A stretch of DNA of 64,000 nt. Source: Vibrio comitans (GTDB taxonomy: Bacteria; Pseudomonadota; Gammaproteobacteria; Enterobacterales; Vibrionaceae). The stretch covers positions 1,364,001 to 1,428,000 of the forward strand of contig AP024866.1 in assembly GCA_024346835.1 (NCBI GenBank). Direction: 5' to 3'. Position 1 is the stretch's first letter; every line of letters starts with the position of its first letter. Under the pieces are notes generated by a model. The model did no database searches and was not told the origin of the DNA. It saw only the letters and a program-made list of their open reading frames with translations. Below, in pieces: positions 1 through 11,074 of this stretch. The position numbers and the translations under genes were made by a program.

Positions 1-338
1 CCCACACGGCCTGGGATCAGTGGGGTCAGTTTCTCATAGAAATACACACGCAAATCGGTAAGTAGCTTAAAGGTGGCGTTGTGTGACACCACTCGCTCAC
101 CCCAACGACCCGCGGTACGACCCATAGCAAGGCCCCGTACACCACCGCCTGGAAGCATGTAGTTAAAGGTTTCTCTGGCTATGGTCAGTCCTGCAACAGC
201 CGCAGCTGAAAGAAACCATCCTGAAAGTGTTAGCAGACCGATAGAGGCAAACAGAGTGAGAAAGCCCAATATCATGCCCAGCGATAGGCCAAACCAATGT
301 TTTTTATACAATTTGAGGTAGGGAAGTAACTCACGCAT
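1..338 (-). CDS. cydC: CydC subunit of the CydDC thiol ABC exporter, N-terminal part only
   Basis: CydC pairs with CydD in an inner-membrane ABC exporter that moves cysteine and glutathione to the periplasm and is needed to assemble cytochrome bd. Only about 112 codons lie in the window; the rest runs off the left edge. The visible part starts MRELLPYLKLYKKHW, then gives a first hydrophobic segment (GMILGFLTLFASIGLL) and the charged loop ending near RVYFYEKLTPLIPGR, as in CydC N-termini. Its ATG (336-338) overlaps the cydD stop (331-333) as ATGCGTGA, so the two are translationally coupled. The ATP-binding domain cannot be checked here. Confidence 0.9.
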   Translation of the reverse strand, partial: MRELLPYLKLYKKHWFGLSLGMILGFLTLFASIGLLTLSGWFLSAAAVAGLTIARETFNYMLPGGGVRGLAMGRTAGRWGERVVSHNATFKLLTDLRVYFYEKLTPLIPGRV

Positions 339-2103
339 CGATATCGCCTCCTAGTGTTTGCTGCTGGTTAAGCATGGCTTTGAAGGTGCCTTGATGCTGC
401 AATTGACTGTAGCTACCTTGCTGGGTGAGAGCGCCATTTTCCAACACTAATATTTGATCCATCAATTGCAAGTTACTCAATTGGTGGGTAACCATAAGCG
501 CCGTTTTTCCTACTAGCGCCGATTGCAGGCTTTCATTGATTAACGATTCGCTGCGCGCATCTAAACTGGCGGTAGGTTCATCCAGTAGCCAAAATTGCCC
601 ATCCTGCAACAAGGCTCGTGCTAAGGCGATACGCTGAGCTTGACCTACAGATAGACCACCAGAGCGGTCGGCAATCGCATGGTCTAAACCCAGTTTATCG
701 ATAAATTCATCAGCGTGAGCCTGTTTGATTTTATCTTGTAGCTCTTGCTCGCTAACTGAGTTCTCAGCAAGGTTAAGGTTTTCGGCAATGGTTCCATGAA
801 CCAGTAGGGGGTTTTGACCTACCCAGCTCACCGTTGAGCGGTAGCTGCTGAGATCAACCTCGGATAGCTCGGTACCATTAATGGTGAGGCTACCTTGGTA
901 AGGCAAGAATCCAAGAAGCGCGTTCATTATCGAGGTTTTACCTGCACCGCTTGGGCCAACTAAAGCGGTTTTCTTGCCTGCTTCTAGGGTGAAACTGACA
1001 GGGCCAACCAATACTTTGCCTTCTGTGCTAGTGACAATTAAATCTGTGGCCGTTATTACGCACTTCTTATCACTGTTGATAGCCTGCTTGTTGCTCTGTT
1101 GTTTTGGCTCTTCAATATTGAGGAAATCAACGATGCTTTCTGCAGCCCCGATCGCCTGCTGCTTAGCATGGTAAAAGGTACCAAGATCGCGAAGCGGTTG
1201 ATAAAACTCAGGTGCGAGTATCAAGATGAATAAGCCAGTAAAGAGAGTAACGCTAGTGCCATAGTGGCCAAAGTTAAGCTCACCAATAAAGGTGAAACCA
1301 AAATATACAGCAGTGAGTGCAATGGAAATAGAGGTGAAAAATTCCAGCACAGCTGAAGATAGAAATGCAATTTTTAACACACTCATGGTGCGCTCGCGAA
1401 ACACCTCTGATGCGGCATGTAGCTGCTCTTTTTCGTCTCTTGCGCGATCGAACAAGCGAATGGTTGTCATCGCTTGCAAGCGATCGTAAAAATGTCCAGA
1501 CAAGCGTTGCAGTGCTTTAAAGTTTTTACGGTTGGCATCGGCGGCTTTTTTGCCAACCAGTGCCATGAAAAAGGGAATGAGTGGTGCGGTGATTAAAAAT
1601 ATCAGTCCGCTGACCCAGTTAAGTGGGAATACTACAACCAAGATCATCAGCGGTACCAACGCTGACAGGGCCATTTGCGGTAGGTATTTCGCGAAGAAAT
1701 CTTGCATCTCTTCTACTTGCTCAATCAGCATGGTCCCCCAAGCTCCGGCTGTTTTGCCTTTTATATGGCCAGGCCCCAAGCGACGCATTTTATCGACCAC
1801 TAAGCCTCGAATATAGATGCGAACCTGCTCGCCGCTTCTATACCCGGCAATCTCTCTACACCATGCGAGGGCACTACGCAGCACCACTGTTGCACCTAAC
1901 CCAACGAATAGAGGAACTAATTCATACTTGTCGGTATGTTCGATAATGAGGCTATGTAGGATTTGAGCGATCAATGAGGCTTGAATGATGAGCACAACGG
2001 CAGAAGCAACCCCAGCGACAACTGTTAGGGTCAACCATCGCTTTGCTAGCTTACTTTGCTGTTTAAGCCAGCGGCTCAACTCGCCTTGGGTTTTCTTATC
2101 CAT
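331..2103 (-). CDS. cydD: CydD subunit of the CydDC thiol ABC exporter
   Basis: This is one half of the heterodimeric inner-membrane CydDC exporter, which supplies thiols to the periplasm and is required for cytochrome bd maturation. The 590-aa protein has an N-terminal six-helix membrane domain (about residues 20-320) and a C-terminal ATPase domain. Walker A is GPSGAGKT (383-390), the signature is LSVGQAQRIALARAL (484-498), and Walker B is FWLLDEPTASLD (504-515). The length matches E. coli CydD. It lies downstream of trxB and overlaps cydC by 8 nt. A strong hairpin with a T-run lies between trxB and cydD, so cydDC probably has its own promoter in the roughly 50 bp before the start. The gene order trxB-cydD-cydC is the same as in enterobacteria. 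Confidence 0.96.
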   Translation of the reverse strand: MDKKTQGELSRWLKQQSKLAKRWLTLTVVAGVASAVVLIIQASLIAQILHSLIIEHTDKYELVPLFVGLGATVVLRSALAWCREIAGYRSGEQVRIYIRGLVVDKMRRLGPGHIKGKTAGAWGTMLIEQVEEMQDFFAKYLPQMALSALVPLMILVVVFPLNWVSGLIFLITAPLIPFFMALVGKKAADANRKNFKALQRLSGHFYDRLQAMTTIRLFDRARDEKEQLHAASEVFRERTMSVLKIAFLSSAVLEFFTSISIALTAVYFGFTFIGELNFGHYGTSVTLFTGLFILILAPEFYQPLRDLGTFYHAKQQAIGAAESIVDFLNIEEPKQQSNKQAINSDKKCVITATDLIVTSTEGKVLVGPVSFTLEAGKKTALVGPSGAGKTSIMNALLGFLPYQGSLTINGTELSEVDLSSYRSTVSWVGQNPLLVHGTIAENLNLAENSVSEQELQDKIKQAHADEFIDKLGLDHAIADRSGGLSVGQAQRIALARALLQDGQFWLLDEPTASLDARSESLINESLQSALVGKTALMVTHQLSNLQLMDQILVLENGALTQQGSYSQLQHQGTFKAMLNQQQTLGGDIDA

Positions 2104-2150
2104 GAATATGATTTAAATGCGAATAATTTTGATTTGGGGGGAGTATATCG

Positions 2151-2179
2151 AAAAAGGTCCACAGATGTACTCTGTGGAC
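2151..2179 (-). terminator. Rho-independent terminator after trxB
   Basis: On the minus strand there is a perfect 9-bp stem (GTCCACAGA / TCTGTGGAC, 2157-2179) with a 5-nt loop, followed by a short T-run (the A-run at 2151-2155). It sits between the trxB stop and the cydD start, so trxB and cydDC are at least partly separate transcription units. Confidence 0.7.
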
Positions 2180-2214
2180 GCTAAGATTTCAATATGAGAG
2201 GCAATTAATTGTGT

Positions 2215-3213
<999 letters not shown>

Positions 3214-3311
3214 TCAGGCCACGAATTGAAGATGGTGATTAAAGGTATATTGGTGTGAAAGTGGAGAAATCAAGGATGGGGCACGAAATGAGTGGCTAAG
3301 ATCAACAGACC

Positions 3312-4100
3312 CTAGTTATCGCCTTTATGCTCATCATCTAGCGTTGGGACAAACCTAGGCATGATTGGGCCATACTCAAATCTCGGTAACATTTCCAATA
3401 TAGGTTCTTGCGGGCCCATGAATTTTGGTTGAGTGTTCATGACGTAGACATCGAGCATAGCTTTAATTCGAGCGAACACTTCCCTAACTCTTACGTTGAA
3501 CCAAGAACTCGGCTTAGGGGAGGGAACCCCTAGGCAGATGGCATCCGCTTTGTAGTAATTAGCAATGAACAGCGCTCTGTCGCAATGAAAGGTTTGAGTC
3601 ACGACAGTAAAGTCATTGAGGTTAAAAATTTGCTTGGCACGAACTATGGAGTCTAGGGTTCTAAAACCCGCATAATCAAGGAAGATGAGCTCTTCAGGTA
3701 TGCCCGCCCTCAACAGGTCTCGCTTCATGGTCCAAGGCTCGTTGTATGAGCGATGTGCGTTATCACCACTGAGTAAGAAGCCGCGCACCTTTTTCTGTTT
3801 ATACAGTTCAATGGCGGCATCTATCCGATAGGTGTAATAAGGGTTTAAGGTTCTGCCTATGTATTTGCTGGTGCCTAAGATCAGGGCGATATCTCTGGCG
3901 GGTGCCGATTCTACTTCTTTGTGGATTCGCCCCTGTGCTTGGTAGCTCATCCAAAAATCCACCGAGCTTAATAGCAGGATAATGCACAGCGTAATGCCAC
4001 TACTAAGCAGTAGCAGCATTTTCAGAGCTTTAAGGACTATCTGCCAAACGGAGGTTTTGCGATAATAGTCCTTAATCGTATCCCAGCTCAGTTTATTCAC
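3312..4100 (-). CDS. sanA: SanA/YdcF-type DUF218 envelope protein
   Basis: SanA is an inner-membrane-anchored protein that, in E. coli, affects envelope permeability and vancomycin sensitivity at high temperature; its biochemical activity is unknown. One hydrophobic segment (about residues 26-52) is followed by a DUF218 domain with ILGTSKYI, the run FLLSGDNAHRSYNEP, LDYAGFRTLDSIVRA and VTQTFHCDRALFIA, very close to SanA from memory. I chose the GTG at 4098-4100, which overlaps the maeA stop as TAGTG and gives 262 aa. A TTG at 4142 is the furthest upstream option and an internal ATG near residue 28 is also possible. The overlap with maeA implies co-transcription. Confidence 0.88.
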   Translation of the reverse strand: MNKLSWDTIKDYYRKTSVWQIVLKALKMLLLLSSGITLCIILLLSSVDFWMSYQAQGRIHKEVESAPARDIALILGTSKYIGRTLNPYYTYRIDAAIELYKQKKVRGFLLSGDNAHRSYNEPWTMKRDLLRAGIPEELIFLDYAGFRTLDSIVRAKQIFNLNDFTVVTQTFHCDRALFIANYYKADAICLGVPSPKPSSWFNVRVREVFARIKAMLDVYVMNTQPKFMGPQEPILEMLPRFEYGPIMPRFVPTLDDEHKGDN

Positions 4101-5788
4101 TAGAAGGCAGTGCGTTTGTAACGACGGTAAACAGGTTGCCAAAAGTGGTTGTCTATCGATTCTTTGATTGCTTGATCGGTGATCTCTAGCGCCACGCCTT
4201 GCTTAATGGCTTGTTTTGCCACAGCGAAAGCGATCTTCTTCGATACTGAATGAATCTCTTCTAAAGGTGGCAGTAGGGCGCCGTGGCCTTTGATAGCCAG
4301 TGGTGAACATTCCGCAAGAGCTCGGCTTGATTCCATTAGCATCTCGTCGGTAATACGAGATGCAGAAACAGCAAGCACACCAAGGCCGATACCTGGGAAG
4401 ATATAACTGTTGTTACATTGAGCAATCTCAAGGCGTTTGCCGTTAACCAATACTGGCTCGAAAGGGCTGCCCGTCGCAACCAAGGCCTTACCATCAGTCC
4501 AATCAAGAACATCTTTTGGCACAGCTTCAACTCGGCTAGTTGGGTTCGATAGAGGGAAAACGATTGGGCGAGGGCAATGCTTGTGCATGGTTTCAATAAC
4601 CTGCTGGCTAAAGATGCCTGGCGCGCCAGATACACCAATCAATACTGTTGGTTTAGCGTTTTCAACCACATCTAACAAGGTGTAGTCTTGTCCTTCTGCC
4701 TGCCATTCTTCTAGGTTGTCAGACTTCTGAGCGAGTTGCTTTTGGAAATCGAGAAGGTTATGCATACCTTCTTGTAGAAGGCCCCAGCGATCCACCATGT
4801 AAATGCGTGAGCGAGCTTCATCTTCAGGTAAGCCTTCAGCCTGCATTTGAGCGACAATCGCCTCGGCGATACCGCAACCCGCTGATCCCGCACCCACAAA
4901 GGTAACACGCTGATCTGACAGCTTACTGCCTGCAGCATGACATGCCGCAATCAGCGAGCCTACCGTCACCGCAGCGGTGCCTTGAATGTCGTCGTTAAAA
5001 CAGCAGATGCGGTTTTTATAACGCTTCAATAGTGGCATGGCGTTCTTCTGAGCAAAGTCTTCAAATTGAACCAGAGCATCAGGCCAGCGGCGCTGAACTG
5101 CTTGGATGAACTCTTCTACAAATTCGTCGTATTCTGCACCGGTAATACGTGGGTGTCTCCATCCCATATACATAGGATCAGCCAAGCGCTGAGGATTATT
5201 GGTACCGACATCTAGCACAATCGGTAATGTGTAAGCAGGACTGATGCCACCACAGGCGGTATACAAAGAGAGCTTACCGATAGGAATACCCATACCACCG
5301 ATACCTTGGTCGCCTAAACCTAGAATACGTTCGCCATCGGTGACTACTATAACCTTTACATTGTGTGTAGAGGCGTTGTTGAGAAGATCATCGATACGGT
5401 CTCTATTAGAGTAAGAGATGAAAAGGCCGCGACCGCGTCGATAGATATTGGAGAACTTTTCACATGCTGCGCCAACGGTTGGCGTATAGATGATCGGCAT
5501 CATTTCAGAGATGTGATTCTGGACCAAGCGATAAAACAGGGTCTCATTGGTATCTTGAATATTTCGCAGGTAGATATGTCGATCCATATCGTTGTCGAAC
5601 TGCTGATATTGCTGATAGGCACGTTCAACTTGCTCTGCAATTGTTTCTGTTGTCTCAGGCAACAAACCATCTAGATTAAAGTAGGACCGTTCTGAGGCGG
5701 TAAATGCACTTCCTTTATTAAGTAGTGGAGTACTTAGAAGTGCAGGGCCGGCGTGAGGTATATAAAGCGGTCTTTTATCGTTTTTCAT
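4100..5788 (-). CDS. maeA: NAD-dependent malic enzyme (malate dehydrogenase, oxaloacetate-decarboxylating)
   Basis: This enzyme converts malate and NAD+ to pyruvate, CO2 and NADH in the cytosol, linking the TCA cycle to gluconeogenic and anabolic pyruvate. The 562-aa protein has the catalytic-region Tyr in PIIYTPTVG (about 101), the segment [20 protein letters not shown] (157-176) with the catalytic Lys172, the metal site [13 protein letters not shown] (242-272), and the dinucleotide motif [10 protein letters not shown] (297-306). The length is that of the SfcA/MaeA class, not the shorter or phosphotransacetylase-fused MaeB. It is the first gene of a probable maeA-sanA unit; the 298 bp before it is shared with a divergent orphan gene. 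Confidence 0.97.
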   Translation of the reverse strand: MKNDKRPLYIPHAGPALLSTPLLNKGSAFTASERSYFNLDGLLPETTETIAEQVERAYQQYQQFDNDMDRHIYLRNIQDTNETLFYRLVQNHISEMMPIIYTPTVGAACEKFSNIYRRGRGLFISYSNRDRIDDLLNNASTHNVKVIVVTDGERILGLGDQGIGGMGIPIGKLSLYTACGGISPAYTLPIVLDVGTNNPQRLADPMYMGWRHPRITGAEYDEFVEEFIQAVQRRWPDALVQFEDFAQKNAMPLLKRYKNRICCFNDDIQGTAAVTVGSLIAACHAAGSKLSDQRVTFVGAGSAGCGIAEAIVAQMQAEGLPEDEARSRIYMVDRWGLLQEGMHNLLDFQKQLAQKSDNLEEWQAEGQDYTLLDVVENAKPTVLIGVSGAPGIFSQQVIETMHKHCPRPIVFPLSNPTSRVEAVPKDVLDWTDGKALVATGSPFEPVLVNGKRLEIAQCNNSYIFPGIGLGVLAVSASRITDEMLMESSRALAECSPLAIKGHGALLPPLEEIHSVSKKIAFAVAKQAIKQGVALEITDQAIKESIDNHFWQPVYRRYKRTAF

Positions 5789-6086
5789 GGTTTAACCTAG
5801 TTGGAGAGAAGAGAAGAGTTTCGCGTAGGGCATTGTAAGTTATCCCATTTGTAAATTGAATGACGCAGTGACCATTTTTTGTCAAATGTTTCCCCTCCTG
5901 ACAAATAAGTGTCGAAATAGTTAACTGGTCTGTTAACAACCAGTTACATATATATCATTAAGGAATGGATTACTGATGTAGTGGATCGTTATTTCATACA
6001 GTCTTGTACTGTTGAGTGTATCGGCTGATTATTATCAATAACATAGCCAGACTCTGACTAATCCTAACGCAAATTCTGTGAGAATA

Positions 6087-6473
6087 ATGACCATTAGCCA
6101 AATGCAAAGTAACGCTGTTCGCTTCGACTACACCCATTTTTTGGGTGAGAGTAGTCGTGGTCATCGCTGGCGTTTTGTCGATGTGATTAACAGCATTGCG
6201 CCTATTTTCGGCACACTGTGGCAACAAGAAATTGATAAGGCTCAGAACTCAGAGCAAAAGCTTTGGGAGAGTGCGCTCAATCAGCTTTCGTCCACACATA
6301 GCGATGAAAAAAATCTAGTGAAGCTGTTACGAATCGCTAAACAAGAAAAGATAGCCTCGCTTGAGATTTCTTTGCCTTATTCGTTTGAGAAAAACCAAAT
6401 TCAGGCGATTAGCGATCGAGCAGAGGTGACGATTGAGTGTGTTGATGAAGAGTTATGGAAGGTGACTTTGTGA
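6087..6473 (+). CDS. Uncharacterised 128-aa protein
   Basis: I do not recognise this gene. The ATG at 6087 is preceded by GTGAGAATA (an in-frame GTG at 6078 would add three residues). The protein is soluble by eye, without signal peptide or membrane segment. It has a hydrophilic middle (about 45-75, rich in E, K, Q and S) and a C-terminal half of alternating charged and hydrophobic residues ending ECVDEELWKVTL. It is divergent from maeA and convergent with the META lipoprotein. An imperfect hairpin (GTGAGCCGTC / GACGACTCAC, 6470-6493) ends the gene but has no T-run. Confidence 0.65.
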   Translation: MTISQMQSNAVRFDYTHFLGESSRGHRWRFVDVINSIAPIFGTLWQQEIDKAQNSEQKLWESALNQLSSTHSDEKNLVKLLRIAKQEKIASLEISLPYSFEKNQIQAISDRAEVTIECVDEELWKVTL

Positions 6474-6503
6474 GCCGTCAGTAGACGACTCACACACTTA
6501 GGT

Positions 6504-6992
6504 TTAGTTAACCCAGTCTTTCAGTTGAAACGTCAAGGTATGCTCAGCACTCTTCAGTTCCATTGTCTTCTTAGTAAGAGCCACTTCATTCCATTCAGAT
6601 AGAGCCTTTGAATAAGCCATTTCAGTGTTCATCACACCTTCTGGACACATCTTCATTGTCATTCCCATCTGTTGGATGCGGAACTTGCCGTCTTTTAGTT
6701 CACCCTGGCCAAAGAAGTTGTTACAACCAGCATTACCATTGGTGGTCATCTTCTCACCAATTTCTAGGGTTGGTGCTTTGAAGTTCTCTTCAACCTCTAC
6801 TGCTTTACCGTCAATGTGAGTTAATACCCAGTGGTGATGCTGTAGGGCTTGTTCATTGACCTGCAAAGTTTCAGCACTCATTTCCATTTCAGCCTTGCTA
6901 TCCATAGCTTGCTTATCTGCATCATTACTGCCCATACTTGAACAAGCTGAAATGAGCAGTGCAGCTGATATTGCCGTTAATTTTTTGTACAT
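6504..6992 (-). CDS. META-domain (HslJ-like) lipoprotein
   Basis: This is a predicted membrane lipoprotein. The signal peptide MYKKLTAISAALLISAC ends in a lipobox (LISAC, Cys17). The residue after it is Ser, which favours sorting to the outer membrane. A polar linker rich in Met, Glu and Ala follows (20-50). The C-terminal META domain has WVLTHIDGKAV, LEIGEKMTTNGNAGCNNFFGQ and a final beta-rich segment, as in HslJ/META proteins linked to heat-shock or novobiocin phenotypes in E. coli. Its molecular function is unknown. It appears monocistronic. Confidence 0.85.
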   Translation of the reverse strand: MYKKLTAISAALLISACSSMGSNDADKQAMDSKAEMEMSAETLQVNEQALQHHHWVLTHIDGKAVEVEENFKAPTLEIGEKMTTNGNAGCNNFFGQGELKDGKFRIQQMGMTMKMCPEGVMNTEMAYSKALSEWNEVALTKKTMELKSAEHTLTFQLKDWVN

Positions 6993-7152
6993 TTAAAGAC
7001 TCCAGATATTTGAAGAAGATGGTCCAAGTGTATAACAAATAAAGAGAAATATGTCAGTTATACGTCAGCAATTGCAATGACATTCATTGAATAATAGACC
7101 TATTTGATGAATACTGTTTGGTATTAATTCAGGGGTTGAATGGAGGGCATAA

Positions 7153-7404
7153 ATGGAACAATTAGATTTTTTTGATGTGCCTAGTCCTTGTATTGGCGTA
7201 TGCAGTTCCGATGAGCGAGGTTACTGTAAGGGATGTATGCGTAATCGTGATGAACGCTTTACGTGGCAAACCCTGTCTTCGACAGATAAGAAACACATTA
7301 TCAAACTTTGTCGTCAGCGATACAGACGCAAGATGTTAAAAGGAAAGCAGCCAGCTAAACCTCATGAAGAAGAGGTGACAAGCCCTCAAGGTGACCTGTT
7401 TTAA
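7153..7404 (+). CDS. DUF1289 cysteine-rich small protein
   Basis: This 83-aa cytosolic protein carries the DUF1289 pattern: SPCIGVCSSDERGYCKGCMRNRDE (11-34), with Cys residues at 13, 17, 25 and 28, probably a zinc or other metal knuckle, followed by a basic region FTW...KKHIIKLCRQRYRRK. The family is widespread in proteobacteria and has no settled role. It starts 160 bp downstream of the divergent lipoprotein gene and appears monocistronic. Confidence 0.85.
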   Translation: MEQLDFFDVPSPCIGVCSSDERGYCKGCMRNRDERFTWQTLSSTDKKHIIKLCRQRYRRKMLKGKQPAKPHEEEVTSPQGDLF

Positions 7405-7707
7405 CCCCGCCAAATAGACGAAACGTATAGCCTCATAAATAAGCGGAACATATTCCGTATCATTTTTCTAAATGAGTGTTCTTGTATTATTTATTAATTC
7501 TTCTCGACACTCAAACTTTCATTTCTAATTACTCTTTATTACCCATTGATAATAAAAGAAAAACCCTTCAGTTCTTCTAGAAATAACGCATTGCCTTTCG
7601 ATATAAAATTGGCTGTTGAAAAGATAGTTTCCACTTTTTCATATTAATCATGACGCTGTAAATCCTTATGCTAGATGCTCTTATTGAACAATCTAGGCAG
7701 GGAAATA
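7405..7707. other. 303-bp intergenic region, probable promoter region of the peptide-transport operon
   Basis: This stretch is AT-rich and has no credible ORF. It must hold the promoter for the five-gene operon that begins at 7708. A candidate is TTGAAA with 17-bp spacing to TCATAT (about 7616-7644), but the -10 is a poor match. I see no convincing operator palindrome and no T-run hairpin for the upstream gene. Confidence 0.35.
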
Positions 7708-9546
7708 ATGAGCCAACTACTGCAGATCAGCGATCTTAATGTCTCTTTTAAAACCATGCAGGGTAAAAAGGGCGTACTTCACGACATCAACATAGATGTG
7801 AGCAAGAATGAAATTCTTGCGGTTGTGGGGGAGTCGGGCTCAGGAAAGTCCGTAATGAGTAAAGCCATTATGGGGCTACTTGGCAATAAGGCTGCTAAAT
7901 CAGGTCAAATCTACCTTCATGACAGCAAGTTAAGCGATGAACCATTAGAGATGGTGTCTATGAGTCGCAGGCAGGCTCAACAAATTCGTGGCGATGAAAT
8001 ATCAATGATATTTCAAGATCCGATGACATCGCTAAACCCATTGATGACTGTGGGCAATCAAATTGCTGAAGCGGTACAAATCCACCAAAAGACTTCTCGC
8101 GCAGAGGCGATAGAAGAAGCTGGGCGTATGCTCGACCTTGTGCGTGTGCCATCGGGCAGACAAGTACTGGGTGTATACCCTCATCAATTATCGGGTGGTA
8201 TGCGCCAGCGCGTAATGATTGCTATGGCTCTGGCCTGTAAACCTAAGTTGCTGATCGCCGATGAACCTACCACAGCACTGGATGTGACCATTCAAGCGCA
8301 GATTCTAGGCTTGATTCGTGAACTGCAGGTAGAGCTTGGCATGGGCGTTATCTTTATTACTCACGATATGGGAGTGGTGCACGAAGTAGCAGACCGCGTG
8401 GCAGTGATGTATCACGGTGACATCGTAGAAACGGGCACACTCAATCAAGTATTCCTATCTCCGCAACATGCATATACCAAAGCATTGTTAAAAGCGGCAC
8501 CTAAACTAGGCTCTATGCGCGGGCGTGCAGTGCCACATAGCTTTCCGGTTTTAACAATGGAAGAAGAGCTAAAGGGCAATACGACCTCAGTAGAAATACC
8601 CGGCTCTCCTGTGGATTACAGCGAAGAGCCGTTACTGGATGTTGAGCGCTTACATGTTGTTTTCCCTAGAAAGCATAATTTCTTTGGCAAAGTGACTCAC
8701 CAAGTTCATGCGGTGAACGATGTGAGCTTTAAGCTGTGGAAGGGTGAAACCTTGGGCATCGTGGGCGAGTCAGGCTCAGGTAAATCAACCATAGGTAATG
8801 CCATCTTAGGGCTTCTTGAAGAAGCGACGGGAGGGATCTCCTATCAAGGCATTAATCTACTTGACCCAACTCGTGACCAAAGAAAGCTAATAAAGAGAGA
8901 CATCTCATTCATCTTCCAAGACCCATTGGCTTCTCTTAACCCACAGATGACGATAGGCGAGTGTGTCGAAGAGCCGTTCATCATACACCACCCTGAAATG
9001 TCAAAGGCCGAAAGAGAGCAAAAAGCGAAGGCACTACTGAATAAGGTAGGGATCAAATCCGAGCTGTATCGTCACTATCCACATGAATTCTCAGGCGGCA
9101 TGCTGCAGCGAGTGAACATCGCGCGAGCGCTGACCACACAACCTAAGATCATCGTCGCCGATGAGTCTGTATCAGCGCTTGATGTTTCCGTTCAAGCAAC
9201 GGTGTTGAATTTGATGCTAGAGCTACAAAAAGAATTTGGTATCTCATTTATCTTTATTTCCCATGATATGGCGGTTATTGAGCGCGTATGTCATAGGGTT
9301 GCCGTTTTGACAAAAGGTCAATTGGTCGAGATTGGTCATCGCCAAGAGGTATTTGAGGATACCAAACATAGCTATACACAAAAGCTATTGGCCGCCATTC
9401 CATCTATCGATACAGAGCGTTCTGCGCCGAAGCAGTTTGAACTTCTAACGGACGATATCCCCGATCCTATTTTTCCCGTAGGTGAATCCCCCTTACCAAT
9501 AACATTGGTTGAACACACAACAACACATTTTTCCGCTACTGAATAA
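7708..9546 (+). CDS. GsiA-like fused ATPase of a peptide ABC importer
   Basis: This cytosolic ATPase powers uptake by the two permeases encoded just downstream. It is a tandem fusion of two ABC domains of the DppD and DppF type. Domain 1 has Walker A GESGSGKS and signature LSGGMRQRV with Walker [13 protein letters not shown]. Domain 2, after about residue 320, has [24 protein letters not shown] and [12 protein letters not shown]. Each has the C-terminal oligopeptide-transporter tail ([10 protein letters not shown] and [10 protein letters not shown]). At 612 aa it resembles E. coli GsiA, the glutathione importer ATPase. I chose the ATG at 7708 because AGGCAGGGA precedes it; an in-frame ATG lies at 7675. 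Domain 2 has DES rather than DEP after Walker B. Confidence 0.92.
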   Translation: MSQLLQISDLNVSFKTMQGKKGVLHDINIDVSKNEILAVVGESGSGKSVMSKAIMGLLGNKAAKSGQIYLHDSKLSDEPLEMVSMSRRQAQQIRGDEISMIFQDPMTSLNPLMTVGNQIAEAVQIHQKTSRAEAIEEAGRMLDLVRVPSGRQVLGVYPHQLSGGMRQRVMIAMALACKPKLLIADEPTTALDVTIQAQILGLIRELQVELGMGVIFITHDMGVVHEVADRVAVMYHGDIVETGTLNQVFLSPQHAYTKALLKAAPKLGSMRGRAVPHSFPVLTMEEELKGNTTSVEIPGSPVDYSEEPLLDVERLHVVFPRKHNFFGKVTHQVHAVNDVSFKLWKGETLGIVGESGSGKSTIGNAILGLLEEATGGISYQGINLLDPTRDQRKLIKRDISFIFQDPLASLNPQMTIGECVEEPFIIHHPEMSKAEREQKAKALLNKVGIKSELYRHYPHEFSGGMLQRVNIARALTTQPKIIVADESVSALDVSVQATVLNLMLELQKEFGISFIFISHDMAVIERVCHRVAVLTKGQLVEIGHRQEVFEDTKHSYTQKLLAAIPSIDTERSAPKQFELLTDDIPDPIFPVGESPLPITLVEHTTTHFSATE

Positions 9547-9562
9547 TTACAAAGGAATGATC

Positions 9563-11068
9563 ATGAACACAACAAAGAAAACCTTGGTTCTCGCCGTCGC
9601 ATTAGGCTTAAGTGCTAATGTATTTGCCGCACAAGATAAAGTGGTTGTCGCTTCCACGAGTACAGTGCAGACATTGAACCCCCATAATGCGGGTGTGACA
9701 CTGGATATGAGTGTGGCAAACGCAATCTATGATGGCTTATTCAAGTTTGACGACAATATGCAGGTGCAACCAAACCTAGCAACAGGCTATGAAGTGAGCG
9801 ACAACGGTCAAACTTACACTATTACGCTACGTGAAGGCGTGAAATTTACTGATGGCACTCCGTTTAATGCTGAAGCAGTAAAATACAATTTCCAAGACGA
9901 AATTAATAAAAAGCAGCGCCGTGCATCGCTACTGTCCAACGTAGAAAGCTTCAACGTAGTGTCTGAAAACGTACTAGAAGTTAAGCTTAAAACGCCTTCT
10001 AACACTTTTATCAATAATATTACGCATCCTAGTCAGGGCATGATTAGTCCTGCGGCCATTGAAAAATATGGTGATGATATCAAGGCACACCCTGTAGGTA
10101 CTGGTCGTTATGTGCTGAACAAATGGATCCGCGGCTCAAAAATCACTATGGATGCGAACCCAGATTATTGGGGAGCACCTGTTAAGGTTGAGCACCTAGA
10201 GTTCCGCGCTGTCCCAGAAGCGGGTTCTCGTCTTGCCATGCTGAAAAGTGGACAAGCGCAGGTGATGCTTCAGTTGCCAAACACCATGAAACCAGCGGTG
10301 AGCAATGATAAAAAACTCGATGCAGTTGCTTCTCCATCCATCATTGCTCGTTACTACGCGCTGAATACTCAAAATGAAATTTTGGCGAATGCCGATGTGC
10401 GTAAAGCCCTCAACTATGCCATCAACAAGGATGCTTACAAGAAGGTGGTTTACGGTGGTGATGCCAGCACACTTAATTCAATCGTACCTGAAAAGATTGA
10501 AACCTTTGCTGCGCAAACGCCTTACACCTATGACGTAGCCAAAGCGAAAGAGCTTTTAGCAAAAGCGGGCTATGCAAATGGCTTTGATGCGGTTATCTGG
10601 GCGAAAAACGTCACAACTAGCATGCGCAGTGCAGAATTCATTCAGCAACAGTTAAAAGCGATTGGTGTTAACACCACTATTGTCCCACGCGACGTGGCCA
10701 GTCATTACTCAGCGGGCGATGGCATTAACAACGATGGCACTCCACCAGTGATCTTTGATTCAGGTTGGTCTTCTTCATCAGGTACTGTTGACTGGGCTAT
10801 TCGTCCACTGTTCGGCTCGCAAGGGACGTCTAACTACAGCTACTACAAAAACGCTAAGGTTGACCAATGGTTGGCTGATGGTCAAAAAACATTAGATAAA
10901 GCAGAAAAAGCGAAGATCTACCAAAACGTTCAATCCACGGTATGGAACGATGCGGCTGGCATCTGGACAACCGTTGATACTCAGCTTTGGGCTAAATCTA
11001 AGAGCGTTAAGGGCATCAATATGTTGCCAGACGGTTCTTTAGCGATCTCTGACGTTCACTACGAGTAA
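9563..11068 (+). CDS. GsiB-like periplasmic peptide-binding protein
   Basis: This is the periplasmic substrate-binding protein (SBP_bac_5 family) of the importer. It has a clear signal peptide, MNTTKKTLVLAVALGLSANVFA, with cleavage before AQDK. Family blocks include LNPHNAGVTLDMSVANAIYDG, LREGVKFTDGTPFNAEAV, PVGTGRYVLNKW and RKALNYAINKDA. The C-terminal GWSSSSGTVDWAIRPLFGSQ closely resembles a block I recall from E. coli GsiB. AAAGGA lies 6 nt before the ATG at 9563, so I use that start (501 aa); an ATG two codons upstream is in frame. It is expressed with the ATPase gene 16 bp upstream. The substrate is a peptide, possibly isoaspartyl or gamma-glutamyl, inferred from context. Confidence 0.93.
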   Translation: MNTTKKTLVLAVALGLSANVFAAQDKVVVASTSTVQTLNPHNAGVTLDMSVANAIYDGLFKFDDNMQVQPNLATGYEVSDNGQTYTITLREGVKFTDGTPFNAEAVKYNFQDEINKKQRRASLLSNVESFNVVSENVLEVKLKTPSNTFINNITHPSQGMISPAAIEKYGDDIKAHPVGTGRYVLNKWIRGSKITMDANPDYWGAPVKVEHLEFRAVPEAGSRLAMLKSGQAQVMLQLPNTMKPAVSNDKKLDAVASPSIIARYYALNTQNEILANADVRKALNYAINKDAYKKVVYGGDASTLNSIVPEKIETFAAQTPYTYDVAKAKELLAKAGYANGFDAVIWAKNVTTSMRSAEFIQQQLKAIGVNTTIVPRDVASHYSAGDGINNDGTPPVIFDSGWSSSSGTVDWAIRPLFGSQGTSNYSYYKNAKVDQWLADGQKTLDKAEKAKIYQNVQSTVWNDAAGIWTTVDTQLWAKSKSVKGINMLPDGSLAISDVHYE

Positions 11069-11074
11069 TAAAGC

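Noticed and set aside
1532..1946. Two overlapping plus-strand ORFs (94 and 107 codons) within cydD
   Set aside because: Antisense to an intact, conserved transmembrane domain.
6022..6045. Fur-like TGATTATTATCAATAA before the orphan gene
   Set aside because: Only one half of the 19-bp Fur box is recognisable and no iron-related gene is near.
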